A stretch of 64,000 nucleotides of DNA from assembly GCF_039503195.1 (NCBI RefSeq), contig NZ_JBCJKP010000001.1, positions 6,138,001-6,202,000 on the forward strand, written 5' to 3'. A program made the position numbers and the translations under genes. Below, piece after piece: positions 28,069-36,189 of this stretch; the first letter of the stretch is position 1; the number at the start of each line of letters is the position of its first letter. The notes under the pieces were generated by a model that made no database searches, had not been told where the DNA came from, and was given only the letters and a program-made list of their open reading frames with translations. Source of the stretch: Streptomyces mirabilis (GTDB lineage Bacteria > Actinomycetota > Actinomycetes > Streptomycetales > Streptomycetaceae).

Positions 28069-29307
28069 GTGAGCGAGAGCAGCGCGGAGGCCGTCACGGA
28101 CGTCGCCGCGGCGGCCGTCGCCTCCGCCGCCGGGAACTGGCGCAAGGCCGGTATCGCCGGCGTCGCCATAGGCGTGGTCGCCGCGGGGGCCGCCGCCGGA
28201 GTCGCCATAGAGCGGCTGACGGTGGGCCGCGGTATGCGCAACAAGGCCCGCCTCGCGCTCGACTCCACGGGCCCGTACGGCTCGCTGCGCGGCACGCCGG
28301 GCAAGGCGTACGCCGACGACGGCACCGAGCTGTACTACGAGGTGGACGACATCGAGCAGGATGTGACGTTCACCCCACGCCGGCGCCGGCTCTTCGGGCG
28401 CAAGGCCCCGGCCCCCGTCACCGTCGTCTTCAGCCACGGGTACTGCCTCAACCAGGACTCCTGGCACTTCCAGCGGGCCGCGCTGCGCGGGGTGGTGCGC
28501 ACGGTGCACTGGGACCAGCGCAGTCACGGCCGCTCCGGGCGCGGGGTCGCGCAGACGAAGGACGGCACGCCCGTCTCCATCGACCAGCTCGGCCAGGACC
28601 TGAAGGCCGTCATCGACGCGGCCGTGCCGGAGGGGCCGATCGTGCTGGTGGGGCACTCCATGGGCGGCATGACCGTCATGGCGCTGGCCGAGCGGTATCC
28701 GGACCTCGTCCGCCAGCGGGTCGTCGCCGCCGCGCTCGTCGGTACGTCGTCGGGGCGGCTCGGCGAGGTCAACTTCGGGCTGCCCGTCGCGGGCGTCAAC
28801 GCGGTGCGCCGGGTGCTGCCCGGTGTGCTGAAGGCGCTCGGTCAGCAGGCCGCCCTGGTGGAGCGGGGGCGGCGGGCCACGGCCGACCTGTTCGCGGGGA
28901 TCATCAAGCGGTACTCGTTCGCGTCCCGGGACGTCGACCCGGCCATCGTGCGGTTCGCCGAACGGATGATCGAGGGCACCCCGATCGACGTCGTCGCGGA
29001 GTTCTACCCGGCGTTCACCGAGCACGACAAGACCGAGGCCCTCGCGTACTTCGCCGAACTGCCGGTGCTGGTGCTGGCCGGGGTCGGCGACATGGTGACA
29101 CCGAGTGAGCACAGCGAGGCGATCGCGGACCTGCTGCCGGACGCCGAACTGGTGCTCGTCCCGGACGCCGGGCATCTGGTCATGCTGGAGCACCCCGAGG
29201 TGGTCATAGACCGTCTCGCCGACCTTCTGATGCGCGCGGGCGCCGTCCCGGCAGGGGCTACCGTGGGTGGCTATGGAAGCACCAGCAGCAGCACACAACC
29301 CGGCTGA
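28069..29307 (+). CDS. Alpha/beta hydrolase with N-terminal membrane anchor
   Basis: A 412-residue protein. A hydrophobic Ala/Gly-rich helix (about residues 25-48) may anchor it in the membrane. The hydrolase domain shows VVFSHGYCLN (oxyanion hole), the nucleophile elbow GHSMGG (Ser near residue 199), VGDMVTPSEH (acid) and DAGHLVMLE (catalytic His). The substrate is unknown. GAGGAG precedes GTG 28069. The 3' end overlaps the tsaE start, so the two are co-transcribed; conserved neighbourhood with t6A genes is common but gives no clear functional clue. Confidence 0.88.
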   Translation: MSESSAEAVTDVAAAAVASAAGNWRKAGIAGVAIGVVAAGAAAGVAIERLTVGRGMRNKARLALDSTGPYGSLRGTPGKAYADDGTELYYEVDDIEQDVTFTPRRRRLFGRKAPAPVTVVFSHGYCLNQDSWHFQRAALRGVVRTVHWDQRSHGRSGRGVAQTKDGTPVSIDQLGQDLKAVIDAAVPEGPIVLVGHSMGGMTVMALAERYPDLVRQRVVAAALVGTSSGRLGEVNFGLPVAGVNAVRRVLPGVLKALGQQAALVERGRRATADLFAGIIKRYSFASRDVDPAIVRFAERMIEGTPIDVVAEFYPAFTEHDKTEALAYFAELPVLVLAGVGDMVTPSEHSEAIADLLPDAELVLVPDAGHLVMLEHPEVVIDRLADLLMRAGAVPAGATVGGYGSTSSSTQPG

Positions 29308-29806
29308 GACCGCCGCCGAGGGCGTGAACGTCCGGATCACCGTCAACTCGCCAGAACAGATGCGGGAGTTGGGCCTTCACCTGGCCAAGCTGCTGCGCGC
29401 GGGCGATCTCGTGATGCTGAACGGGGAGCTCGGCGCGGGCAAGACGACGCTGACCCGTGGCCTCGGCGAGGGGCTCGGCGTACGGGGCGCGGTCACCTCG
29501 CCGACGTTCGTCATCGCCCGTGTGCACCCCTCCCTCGGCGACGGTCCGCCGCTCGTGCACGTGGACGCGTACCGGCTGGGCGGCGGCCTCGACGAGATGG
29601 AGGACCTCGACCTCGACGTGTCGCTCTCCGACTCGGTGATCGTCGTGGAGTGGGGCGAGGGCAAGGTCGAGGAGCTCACCGACGACCGGCTCACCGTCGT
29701 CATCCACCGGGCCGTCGGTGACACCACGGACGAGGTACGGCACGTCACGCTCACCGGGCTCGGGGAGCGCTGGGCGACGACCGATCTGAGCGTGCTCGCG
29801 GCTTGA
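29273..29806 (+). CDS. tsaE: tRNA t6A biosynthesis ATPase TsaE
   Basis: About 177 residues. The Walker A motif GELGAGKTT lies near residues 50-58, followed by SPTFVIARV, the HVDAYRL strand and VVEWGEG. TsaE hydrolyses ATP to drive the TsaB-TsaD complex that transfers threonylcarbamoyl to A37 of ANN-decoding tRNAs. Its start lies inside the 3' end of the hydrolase gene; ATG 29273 is preferred, with GTG 29267 also in frame. tsaB and tsaD lie 1-2 kb downstream. Confidence 0.95.
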   Translation: MEAPAAAHNPAETAAEGVNVRITVNSPEQMRELGLHLAKLLRAGDLVMLNGELGAGKTTLTRGLGEGLGVRGAVTSPTFVIARVHPSLGDGPPLVHVDAYRLGGGLDEMEDLDLDVSLSDSVIVVEWGEGKVEELTDDRLTVVIHRAVGDTTDEVRHVTLTGLGERWATTDLSVLAA

Positions 29807-29909
29807 TCACCCTGGGTGAGGGTTCCGGGGGACGTGAAGGTTCCGACAAGCCGTCGGCAAGATGTTGCGTTCGGTGTCCCGGCCGTGGTCACATGGACCT
29901 CAGTCCGTA

Positions 29910-29925
29910 GTTAGGTCTACCTAAC
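29910..29925. promoter_or_regulatory. Perfect palindrome upstream of a conserved small gene
   Basis: GTTAGGTCTACCTAAC is a perfect inverted repeat with a 2-bp centre, 33 bp before the ATG at 29959. It looks like a dimeric repressor operator. It resembles an iron box in its half-sites, but the spacing (2 instead of 7 bp) does not fit DmdR/IdeR sites. Confidence 0.5.
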
Positions 29926-29958
29926 CACGCTTGCCCCCGAATCCCCCAGGAGGCGTCC

Positions 29959-30123
29959 ATGTCGGCTTCGGAACGTGACGCGCCGGTGCAGCAGCCGTGC
30001 GGTGGGGTGTCGATGCGGGACCTTTTGGCGTCGTGTGCGGCGGCCGACGCGGTGTCCAGGCCGCCTCGGGCGCCGATGCCGGAGGCGCCGCGTGCGGAGG
30101 CGCGGCCGCGCAAAGCTGCGTGA
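29959..30123 (+). CDS. Small conserved Streptomyces protein (54 residues)
   Basis: A 54-residue protein with AGGAGG placed perfectly before ATG 29959. The middle segment PCGGVSMRDLLASCAAADAV is distinctive and I recall close relatives in many Streptomyces genomes; the tail is Pro/Ala/Arg-rich. It has two Cys and no signal peptide or membrane helix. No function is known to me. It stands alone after tsaE, with its own palindromic element upstream, and is short enough to be missed by automatic annotation. Confidence 0.7.
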   Translation: MSASERDAPVQQPCGGVSMRDLLASCAAADAVSRPPRAPMPEAPRAEARPRKAA

Positions 30124-30162
30124 GCGCTCCGCTGGAGGGGCGGTACTTCGTCTGCGGGTGGG

Positions 30163-30230
30163 TGGGGGCTGGTCGCGCCCCGCGGCGGAGCCGCTGATGT
30201 ACACAGCCCCGCGCCCCTGAGGGCGCGCCT
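30163..30230. repeat. Dispersed GC-rich repeat copy
   Basis: A copy of the GC-rich intergenic repeat (CTGGTCGCGCCCCGCGGCGG, then CCCCGCGCCCCTGAGGG) sits between two convergent genes, where it probably acts as a bidirectional terminator. Confidence 0.55.
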
Positions 30231-30247
30231 CCGCACAGGTCCGCCGA

Positions 30248-30799
30248 CTAGCGGATGACGACCACCTTCACGCCGATCGTCGCGAAGTTCCACATCGCGG
30301 TGCCGTTCTTGCGGGTCTCCCGGATACCGCCGAGTTTCTTGGTGGAGTCGGGGGAACCCGTGGAGCCGTCTGTGGCGGAGCTGAAGCCGATCGCCACGCC
30401 GTCGACGACGGCGAAGCGGACGACGTGCTCGATCTGGGCGCCGTCCGATCCGGTGACAGCCTTGGACCGGGAGGTGACGGCGTAGGTGCCGACTCCCGGG
30501 TCCACCGTGCCGGGGGTGACCTTGAAGGTGCGCTCGGTCCTGTTGTTCGCGGCGACCAGCCACACGCGGTCGTCGTCGATCGAGTAGACGACCCGCTCAC
30601 CGCTGCCCGAGGCGGTCGGCAGCGCCACCGGGTTCTTCTTGTCCCGGGGTGCCTTCGTGGTGGGGACCTTGGACGCGCCCGCGAGGGGCTTGCCCAGGGT
30701 GTCGGGCACGTTCGCGGACGCCTGGTAGGCGAGGAAGCCGACCACCGCGACAGCCGCCGCGGTGAGCCCGGCCACGAATCCCGAGCTGCTCCTAGCCAC
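30248..30799 (-). CDS. Membrane-anchored protein resembling an L,D-transpeptidase without catalytic Cys
   Basis: A 183-residue protein with an N-terminal helix (about residues 8-28), a Lys/Pro-rich linker and a C-terminal domain of about 115 residues. Its order of segments recalls a YkuD domain: VWLVAANNR, GTYAVTSRS, a VAIGFSS strand where the catalytic His segment would lie, and LGGIRETRKNGTAMW where YkuD enzymes have SHGCIRL. The Cys is replaced by Gly and the His is missing, so it would be inactive and perhaps substrate-binding. This relationship is inferred by eye. The start is GTG 30799; it diverges from tsaB. Confidence 0.65.
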   Translation of the reverse strand: MARSSSGFVAGLTAAAVAVVGFLAYQASANVPDTLGKPLAGASKVPTTKAPRDKKNPVALPTASGSGERVVYSIDDDRVWLVAANNRTERTFKVTPGTVDPGVGTYAVTSRSKAVTGSDGAQIEHVVRFAVVDGVAIGFSSATDGSTGSPDSTKKLGGIRETRKNGTAMWNFATIGVKVVVIR

Positions 30800-30921
30800 C
30801 TTGTGTACCCGCCTCTCGTACCGCGTTCGTGTCCATTACGTCCTTTGTGGTGACGGTAGCAGCCGCCGTCCCGCAGACCGGGGCGGCCGTGCGTCCCGCT
30901 CGGGCGCCGTAGGCTGTTTGC

Positions 30922-31584
30922 GTGCTCTTGCTCGCTCTGGATACCGCAACCCCCGCCGTGACCGTCGCCCTGCACGACGGCACGTCCGTCATCGCCTCGT
31001 CGAGCCAGGTGGACGCGCGCCGGCACGGAGAGCTGCTGCTGCCGGCCGTCGACCGGGTGCTCGCCGAGGCAGGCCTCACGCTGGACGCCGTCACCGGCAT
31101 CGTCGTGGGTGTGGGCCCCGGCCCGTACACGGGGCTGCGCGTCGGCCTCATGACCGCCGACACCTTCGGCCTCGTGCTCGGCGTGCCCGTGCACGGCCTG
31201 TGCACCCTCGACGGGCTCGCGTACGCCGCCGACGGCACCGGCGTCGAGGGCCCGTTCGTCGTCGCGACGGACGCCCGGCGCAAGGAGGTGTACTGGGCGC
31301 TGTACGACGACCCTCGTACGCGTGCCTCCGAGCCCGCGGTCGACCGGCCCGCCGACATCGCCGGGACGGTCGCCGGTCTGCCCGCCGTGGGTGCGGGTGC
31401 GCTGCTCTATCCCGACACCTTCCCGGACGCCCGTGCTCCCGAGCACGTCTCGGCGGGCGCGCTCGCGTCCCTGGCGGCGGAGAAACTCGCCGCGGGCGAG
31501 GAGCTCGAGGCGCCCCGGCCGCTCTACCTGCGCCGCCCGGACGCCCAGGTGCCCAAGAACTACAAGGTGGTCACCCCGAAGTGA
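30922..31584 (+). CDS. tsaB: tRNA t6A biosynthesis protein TsaB
   Basis: A 220-residue ASKHA-fold protein. LLLALDTATPAVTVAL at the N-terminus and VGVGPGPYTGLRVGL (about residues 67-81) are the family signature. TsaB is the inactive paralogue that scaffolds TsaD and binds TsaE. The GTG start at 30922 gives the usual N-terminus. Its stop overlaps the GTG of rimI by four bases. Confidence 0.95.
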   Translation: MLLLALDTATPAVTVALHDGTSVIASSSQVDARRHGELLLPAVDRVLAEAGLTLDAVTGIVVGVGPGPYTGLRVGLMTADTFGLVLGVPVHGLCTLDGLAYAADGTGVEGPFVVATDARRKEVYWALYDDPRTRASEPAVDRPADIAGTVAGLPAVGAGALLYPDTFPDARAPEHVSAGALASLAAEKLAAGEELEAPRPLYLRRPDAQVPKNYKVVTPK

Positions 31585-32108
31585 CCGCCGAGCTGCGCGA
31601 GATGCGCTGGTGGGACATCGATCCCGTACTGGAGCTGGAGAAGGACCTCTTCCCCGAGGACGCCTGGTCGCGGGGGATGTTCTGGTCCGAGCTGGCCCAC
31701 GCCCGCGGGCCCGGGGCGACGCGCCGGTACGTGGTGGCGACCGAGAGCGGCCGACTCGTCGGATACGCCGGACTGGCCGCCTCCGGTGACCTGGGCGACG
31801 TACAGACCATCGCCGTACGACGTGATCAGTGGGGCACCGGCCTCGGCGCCCGGCTGCTGACCGAGCTGCTGCGGGCCGCGACCGCGTTCGAGTGCGCCGA
31901 GGTCATGCTCGAGTGCCGGGTGGACAACGTCCGAGCGCAGAAGCTGTACGAGCGCTTCGGCTTCGAGCCCATCGGCTTCCGTCGCGGTTACTACCAGCCT
32001 GGCAACGTCGACGCCCTGGTGATGCGGATGCGCACCGCGTCCGACAGCGGCTCCGCCCCGGGTTCACCCTCCGTAAACGGCGTACAAGGAACAGAGAGCA
32101 ATGGCTGA
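31581..32108 (+). CDS. rimI: Ribosomal protein S18-alanine N-acetyltransferase
   Basis: A 175-residue GNAT acetyltransferase. The acetyl-CoA binding motif A is seen in [20 protein letters not shown], followed by [25 protein letters not shown], typical of RimI. It acetylates the N-terminus of S18 and, in some bacteria, other proteins. The start is GTG 31581, inside the tsaB stop (GTGA); its end overlaps the tsaD start by eight bases, so tsaB-rimI-tsaD are translationally coupled. The C-terminal 25 residues are Ser/Gly-rich and probably disordered. Confidence 0.93.
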   Translation: MTAELREMRWWDIDPVLELEKDLFPEDAWSRGMFWSELAHARGPGATRRYVVATESGRLVGYAGLAASGDLGDVQTIAVRRDQWGTGLGARLLTELLRAATAFECAEVMLECRVDNVRAQKLYERFGFEPIGFRRGYYQPGNVDALVMRMRTASDSGSAPGSPSVNGVQGTESNG

Positions 32109-33222
32109 CGAACCGCTGGTCCTGGGTATCGAGACCTCCTGCGACGAGACCGGCGTCGGCATCGTCCGCGGCAACACGCTGCTCGCGGACGCCGTCGCGT
32201 CCAGCGTCGACGAGCACGCCCGCTTCGGCGGCGTCGTGCCCGAGGTCGCCTCCCGCGCCCACCTGGAGGCGATGGTGCCGACCATCGACCGGGCGCTCAA
32301 GGACGCGGGGGTGAGCGCCAGGGACCTGGACGGCATCGCCGTCACCGCGGGGCCCGGGCTGGCCGGCGCGCTGCTCGTCGGGGTGTCGGCGGCGAAGGCG
32401 TACGCCTACGCGCTGGGCAAGCCCCTGTACGGCGTCAACCACCTCGCCTCCCACATCTGCGTGGACCAGCTGGAACACGGCCCGCTGCCGGAGCCGACGA
32501 TGGCCCTGCTCGTGTCGGGTGGCCACTCGTCCCTGCTGCTCTCGACCGACATCACCTCCGACGTACGGCCCATGGGCGCGACCATCGACGACGCCGCGGG
32601 CGAGGCCTTCGACAAGATCGCGCGCGTGCTCAACCTCGGCTTCCCCGGCGGTCCGGTCATCGACCGGTACGCGAAGGAGGGCGACCCCTCCGCGATCGCC
32701 TTCCCGCGCGGACTCACCGGGCCGCGCGACCCGGCGTACGACTTCTCCTTCTCCGGCCTGAAGACGTCCGTGGCCCGCTGGATCGAGGCCAAGCGGGCGG
32801 CGGGCGAGGAGGTGCCGGTGCGTGACGTGTCGGCCTCCTTCCAGGAGGCGGTCGTCGACGTGCTGACCCGCAAGGCCGTACGGGCCTGCAAGGACCAGGG
32901 AGTCGACCACCTGATGATCGGCGGCGGCGTGGCCGCGAACTCACGGCTGCGGGCGCTCGCGCAGGAGCGCTGCGAGGCCGCGGGGATCCGGCTGCGGGTG
33001 CCGCGGCCGAAGCTGTGCACGGACAACGGGGCGATGGTGGCCGCGCTGGGAGCGGAGATGGTCTCCCGCAACCGGGCCGCCTCCGACTGGGACCTGTCGG
33101 CCGACTCCTCGCTGCCGGTGACGGACCCGCATGTGCCCGGCCGTTCCCAGGAGCACGGCCACGACCACGGCCCCGGCCATGATCACGTGCACGAGGTCTC
33201 CAAGGAGAACCTGTACTCGTGA
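32101..33222 (+). CDS. tsaD: tRNA N6-threonylcarbamoyladenosine synthase TsaD, with His-rich C-terminal tail
   Basis: A 373-residue metalloenzyme that transfers the threonylcarbamoyl group to tRNA A37. [14 protein letters not shown], the metal-binding HLASH (about residues 115-119), [10 protein letters not shown] and [11 protein letters not shown] match the family. The family core ends near residue 345. Beyond it lies an unusual tail of about 25 residues rich in His and Asp ([15 protein letters not shown]), probably able to bind Ni or Zn. It is co-transcribed with tsaB and rimI; GTGA couples it to the next small gene. Confidence 0.96.
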   Translation: MADEPLVLGIETSCDETGVGIVRGNTLLADAVASSVDEHARFGGVVPEVASRAHLEAMVPTIDRALKDAGVSARDLDGIAVTAGPGLAGALLVGVSAAKAYAYALGKPLYGVNHLASHICVDQLEHGPLPEPTMALLVSGGHSSLLLSTDITSDVRPMGATIDDAAGEAFDKIARVLNLGFPGGPVIDRYAKEGDPSAIAFPRGLTGPRDPAYDFSFSGLKTSVARWIEAKRAAGEEVPVRDVSASFQEAVVDVLTRKAVRACKDQGVDHLMIGGGVAANSRLRALAQERCEAAGIRLRVPRPKLCTDNGAMVAALGAEMVSRNRAASDWDLSADSSLPVTDPHVPGRSQEHGHDHGPGHDHVHEVSKENLYS

Positions 33223-33470
33223 GCGTCGCGCTGATGTGGGAGGCGCGGGCCGTCTCCGGACGGGGCGAGGAACTGCTCGCCTGGGTGCGGGGGCAGGAGC
33301 TGGCGAGCGAGCCGCTGCGGCGGGAGGTCCTGCGCGCGCCGCAGGACCGGGTGCTCGTCATCACCTGGTGGGATGCGCCCTACGACGCCGAGTTGCCCGA
33401 ACTCCCTGAGCCGGACGGAGAGTTGGTGACCCGGGCGGTCCATCGGTGGCGGTTCGAGTCGGTCTCCTGA
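33219..33470 (+). CDS. Small conserved protein downstream of tsaD, unknown function
   Basis: An 83-residue protein whose GTG overlaps the tsaD stop. The sequence is rich in Trp, Arg and Glu ([29 protein letters not shown]) and suggests a small alpha/beta fold resembling dimeric ferredoxin-like barrels. No signal peptide. I recall similar small genes after tsaD in other Streptomyces. Function not assigned. Confidence 0.7.
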   Translation: MSVALMWEARAVSGRGEELLAWVRGQELASEPLRREVLRAPQDRVLVITWWDAPYDAELPELPEPDGELVTRAVHRWRFESVS

Positions 33471-33570
33471 GGCTTTCGTCTCCGGCCGGGCTTCACGACG
33501 AACTCGCTTTTCCGGAAGACTCCTGCAAAGTTTCGTATGTGGGTGTGGAACGGTAGAGGGGCGGTTCGAC

Positions 33571-34611
33571 GTGTCGACGGAGGTGGGCGCTGTGGCCCGG
33601 GAGAGCATCAAGAACAAGGTGACGATCACCGAGATCGCCCGGCAGGCCGGCGTCTCGGTGCCCACCGTGTCGCGTGTCGTCAACGGCCGCTCCGACGTGT
33701 CGCCGGAGACCCGGGCCCGCATCGAGGACCTGCTGCGGCGCCACGGCTACCAGCGCAGGTCGTCCGCGCCCGGTGACCGGGCGGCCCTGATCGACCTGGT
33801 CTTCAACGACCTCGACAGCCCTTGGGCCGTGGAGATCATCCGGGGGGTCGAGGAGGTCGCGCACGCCTCCGGAGTGGGTACGGTCGTCTCCGCCATCCAC
33901 GGTGCGTCGGGCTCGGCCCGGCAGTGGATGACCAATCTGCGGGCCCGCGCCTCGGACGGCGTGATCCTCGTGACCTCGGTCCTCGAACCCCGGCTGCACG
34001 AGGAGTTGCGGCGGCTCGGGGTGCCGCTGGTCGTGATCGATCCGGCGGGATCCCCGACCCTCGACGTGCCGACCGTCGGCGCCGCCAACTGGGCGGGCGG
34101 GATGGCGGCGACGGAGCATCTGCTCGGGCTCGGGCACCGGCGGATCGGCTTTGTCGCCGGGCCCGTGCGGTTGCTGTGCTCGCGGGCGCGGCTCGACGGG
34201 TACCGGGCGGCGCTGGACGGCGCGGGGGTCGCGGTCGACGACGCCCTGATCGTGCCGGGGGACTTCTACCATCAGGCCGGCTTCGACGGCTGCAACACGC
34301 TGCTCGACCTGGAGGAACCGCCGACCGCCGTGTTCGCGGCGAGTGACCAGATGGCGCTCGGGGCGATCGAGGCGTTGCGGCGGCGGGGGCTGCGGGTGCC
34401 CGAGGACATGAGTGTCGTCGGGTTCGACGACCTGCCGGAGGTCCGGTGGTCGGCGCCGCCGCTCACGACGGTGCGGCAGCCGCTCGCGGACATGGGGAAG
34501 CTGGCCACGCGCACGGTGCTCCGGCTGGCGCTGGGCGAGGACCCGGTCTCTCCGAGGGTTGAACTGGCTACCGAGCTGGTCGTTCGGGCGAGTACGGCGC
34601 GACGGGGTTGA
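33571..34611 (+). CDS. bxlR: LacI-family regulator of the xylobiose operon (BxlR-like)
   Basis: A 346-residue LacI repressor. The HTH (about residues 17-37, TITEIARQAGVSVPTVSRVVNG) is followed by the hinge and a periplasmic-binding-like effector domain (ALIDLVFNDLDSPWAVEIIRGVE, PVRLLCSRARLDGYRAAL, VVGFDDLPEVRWSAPPLTTVRQP). The gene order LacI, sugar-binding protein, two permeases, GH3 matches the Streptomyces bxl locus, so xylobiose or a xylo-oligosaccharide is the likely inducer. GTG start at 33571; TTCCGGAA (33510-33517) and a near-palindrome around 33525-33535 upstream may be autoregulatory sites. Confidence 0.82.
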   Translation: MSTEVGAVARESIKNKVTITEIARQAGVSVPTVSRVVNGRSDVSPETRARIEDLLRRHGYQRRSSAPGDRAALIDLVFNDLDSPWAVEIIRGVEEVAHASGVGTVVSAIHGASGSARQWMTNLRARASDGVILVTSVLEPRLHEELRRLGVPLVVIDPAGSPTLDVPTVGAANWAGGMAATEHLLGLGHRRIGFVAGPVRLLCSRARLDGYRAALDGAGVAVDDALIVPGDFYHQAGFDGCNTLLDLEEPPTAVFAASDQMALGAIEALRRRGLRVPEDMSVVGFDDLPEVRWSAPPLTTVRQPLADMGKLATRTVLRLALGEDPVSPRVELATELVVRASTARRG

Positions 34612-34666
34612 GGGGCGCCTCAGGGGCGGGGTGTCTGAGACGGTTCGGCGGCTGCGGGTGATGCGT

Positions 34667-34755
34667 GGCCGGTCGCGCAGTTCCCCGGCGCCCCTGACGG
34701 GGCGCTGATCCCGGCGTGCCCGAAGAGGCGGGGGAACTGCGCGATCAGCCCACCG
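34667..34755. repeat. Inverted pair of the dispersed GC-rich repeat between bxlR and bxlE
   Basis: A forward copy of the repeat (GGTCGCGCAGTTCCCCGGCG, near 34673) is followed by an inverted partner (GGGGGAACTGCGCGATCAGC, near 34729). Together they form a large stem-loop that should separate transcription of bxlR from that of bxlE. Confidence 0.65.
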
Positions 34756-34793
34756 GCCCGCACGCGAAGAACTTCCGATATTTGTCAGGGGCG

Positions 34794-34863
34794 TTGACAC
34801 GGCTGTCCCGCACCCGTAACTTCCGGCGCACTCGGCCGATAATTATCGGCCCTCTTCCGGAAG
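34794..34863 (+). promoter_or_regulatory. bxlE promoter and operator-like palindromes
   Basis: TTGACA (34794-34799) and TAACTT (34817-34822) are separated by 17 bp. Just downstream, over the predicted start site, lies the perfect 18-bp palindrome GGCCGATAATTATCGGCC (34834-34851), then CTTCCGGAAG (34854-34863) abutting the start codon. This is the expected layout of a LacI-repressed promoter. Confidence 0.65.
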
Positions 34864-36180
34864 GTGTGCGATGCGAGCGTTGGGCAACACCTACACCTCT
34901 TCTCCCGCCGGAGGTTCCTGGCGGCATCCGCGGCGACCGGACTGGGGGCGGCCGCCCTGAGTGCGTGCGGTTCCTCCGACAGCGGGAACAGTTCGGGCAA
35001 GACCACGATCGAGTGGTGGAACATCACCACCACCCAGCCCGCGAAGAAGCTGTGGGCCCAGCGCGCCAAGGACTTCGAGGCCGCGCACCCGGACGTGAAG
35101 GTCAAGGTCGTCACGCTGGAGAACGAGGCGTACAAGTCGAAGATGACCGCGCTGACCACCTCCGGGAAGCTTCCGGACGTCTTCCACACCTGGGGCGGCG
35201 GGGTCCTCAAGCAGCAGATCGACGCGGGTCTGGTCGAGGACCTGACCGACAAGACCGCCTCCTGGACGAAGGACTATGTGCCCGCCTCGCTGGCGGCCTA
35301 CCAGTTCGACAAGAAGACGTACGCGGTCCCGTTCGACATCGGCATGGTCGGCTTCTGGTACAACAAGGCGCTCTTCAAGAAGGCCAAGATCGACACCCCG
35401 CCCACCACCTGGTCCGGCTATCTCGACACCATCAAGGCCCTCAAGAGCGCCGGAATCACGCCCATCGCGCTGGCCGGCAAGGAGAAGTGGCCCGGCATGT
35501 ACTACTGGGCGTATCTGTCGATGCGCGTCGCCGGACTGGAGGCGATGCAGAAGGCGGCCACCGACGCCGACTTCACCGGCGAGGGGTTCGTCACGGCCGG
35601 CCAGCACCTCAAGGACCTCGTCGCGCTCGAACCCTTCCAGAAGGGTTTCCTCGGCGGGGCCTACTCCGACCCCAACGGTGAGGCGGCCCTGATGGGCAAC
35701 GGCAAGGCGGCCATGGAACTGATGGGCCAGTGGGCGCCGACCGTCGAGAAGGACTCGGGCAAGGGCATCGGCGACGACCTGGGCTTCTTCTCCTTTCCCT
35801 CCGTGGAGGGCGGAAAGGGCGCGCTCACCGAGGTGTTCGGCGGGGGCGGCGGCCACGCGGTGCGCAAGGGGGCGCCGGACGCGGCGGTGGAGTTCCTGAA
35901 GTTCTTCGCGGAGAAGCAGTTCGCCGAGACCCTCGTCAAGGAGACCGGCCTGATACCGGTGTCCAAGGACGCGCGCCCCGCGCTGACCGACCCCAACCTC
36001 ACCGCCGTGTCGGACGCCCTGAACAACGCCACCGGCTTCCAGCTCTACCTCGACCAGGCGTACGCCCCCGCCGTCGGCCAGGAGATCAACGACAGCGTCG
36101 CCGCGCTCATCGCCGGCTCCAAGTCACCCGAGCAGGTCACCCGTTCGGTGACCCAGGTCGCCAAGAGCGAGAAGAGCTAG
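34864..36180 (+). CDS. bxlE: Xylobiose-type ABC transporter sugar-binding lipoprotein
   Basis: A 438-residue family 1 solute-binding protein. The N-terminus has a twin-arginine-like SRRRFLAASA and a lipobox LSAC (Cys near residue 35), so it is a Tat- or Sec-exported lipoprotein. The mature part shows IEWWNITTTQPAKKLW, GKLPDVFHTWGGG and VPFDIGMVGFWYN, typical of oligosaccharide binders. It delivers sugar to the two permeases that follow. No ATPase is encoded in the operon; the multipurpose MsiK-type ATPase encoded elsewhere would energise it. The start is uncertain: GTG 34864 gives the Tat motif but has only GGAAG immediately before it. Confidence 0.85.
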   Translation: MCDASVGQHLHLFSRRRFLAASAATGLGAAALSACGSSDSGNSSGKTTIEWWNITTTQPAKKLWAQRAKDFEAAHPDVKVKVVTLENEAYKSKMTALTTSGKLPDVFHTWGGGVLKQQIDAGLVEDLTDKTASWTKDYVPASLAAYQFDKKTYAVPFDIGMVGFWYNKALFKKAKIDTPPTTWSGYLDTIKALKSAGITPIALAGKEKWPGMYYWAYLSMRVAGLEAMQKAATDADFTGEGFVTAGQHLKDLVALEPFQKGFLGGAYSDPNGEAALMGNGKAAMELMGQWAPTVEKDSGKGIGDDLGFFSFPSVEGGKGALTEVFGGGGGHAVRKGAPDAAVEFLKFFAEKQFAETLVKETGLIPVSKDARPALTDPNLTAVSDALNNATGFQLYLDQAYAPAVGQEINDSVAALIAGSKSPEQVTRSVTQVAKSEKS

Positions 36181-36189
36181 CGGCCGGCG

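Noticed and set aside
29910..29925. Iron box for DmdR/IdeR
   Set aside because: The half-sites TTAGGT/ACCTAA are separated by 2 bp, whereas iron boxes have 7 bp between them; kept only as an unassigned palindrome.
35730..36189. Possible separate gene between bxlE and bxlF
   Set aside because: The only gap is 9 bp; other open frames here overlap the well-supported bxlE frame.
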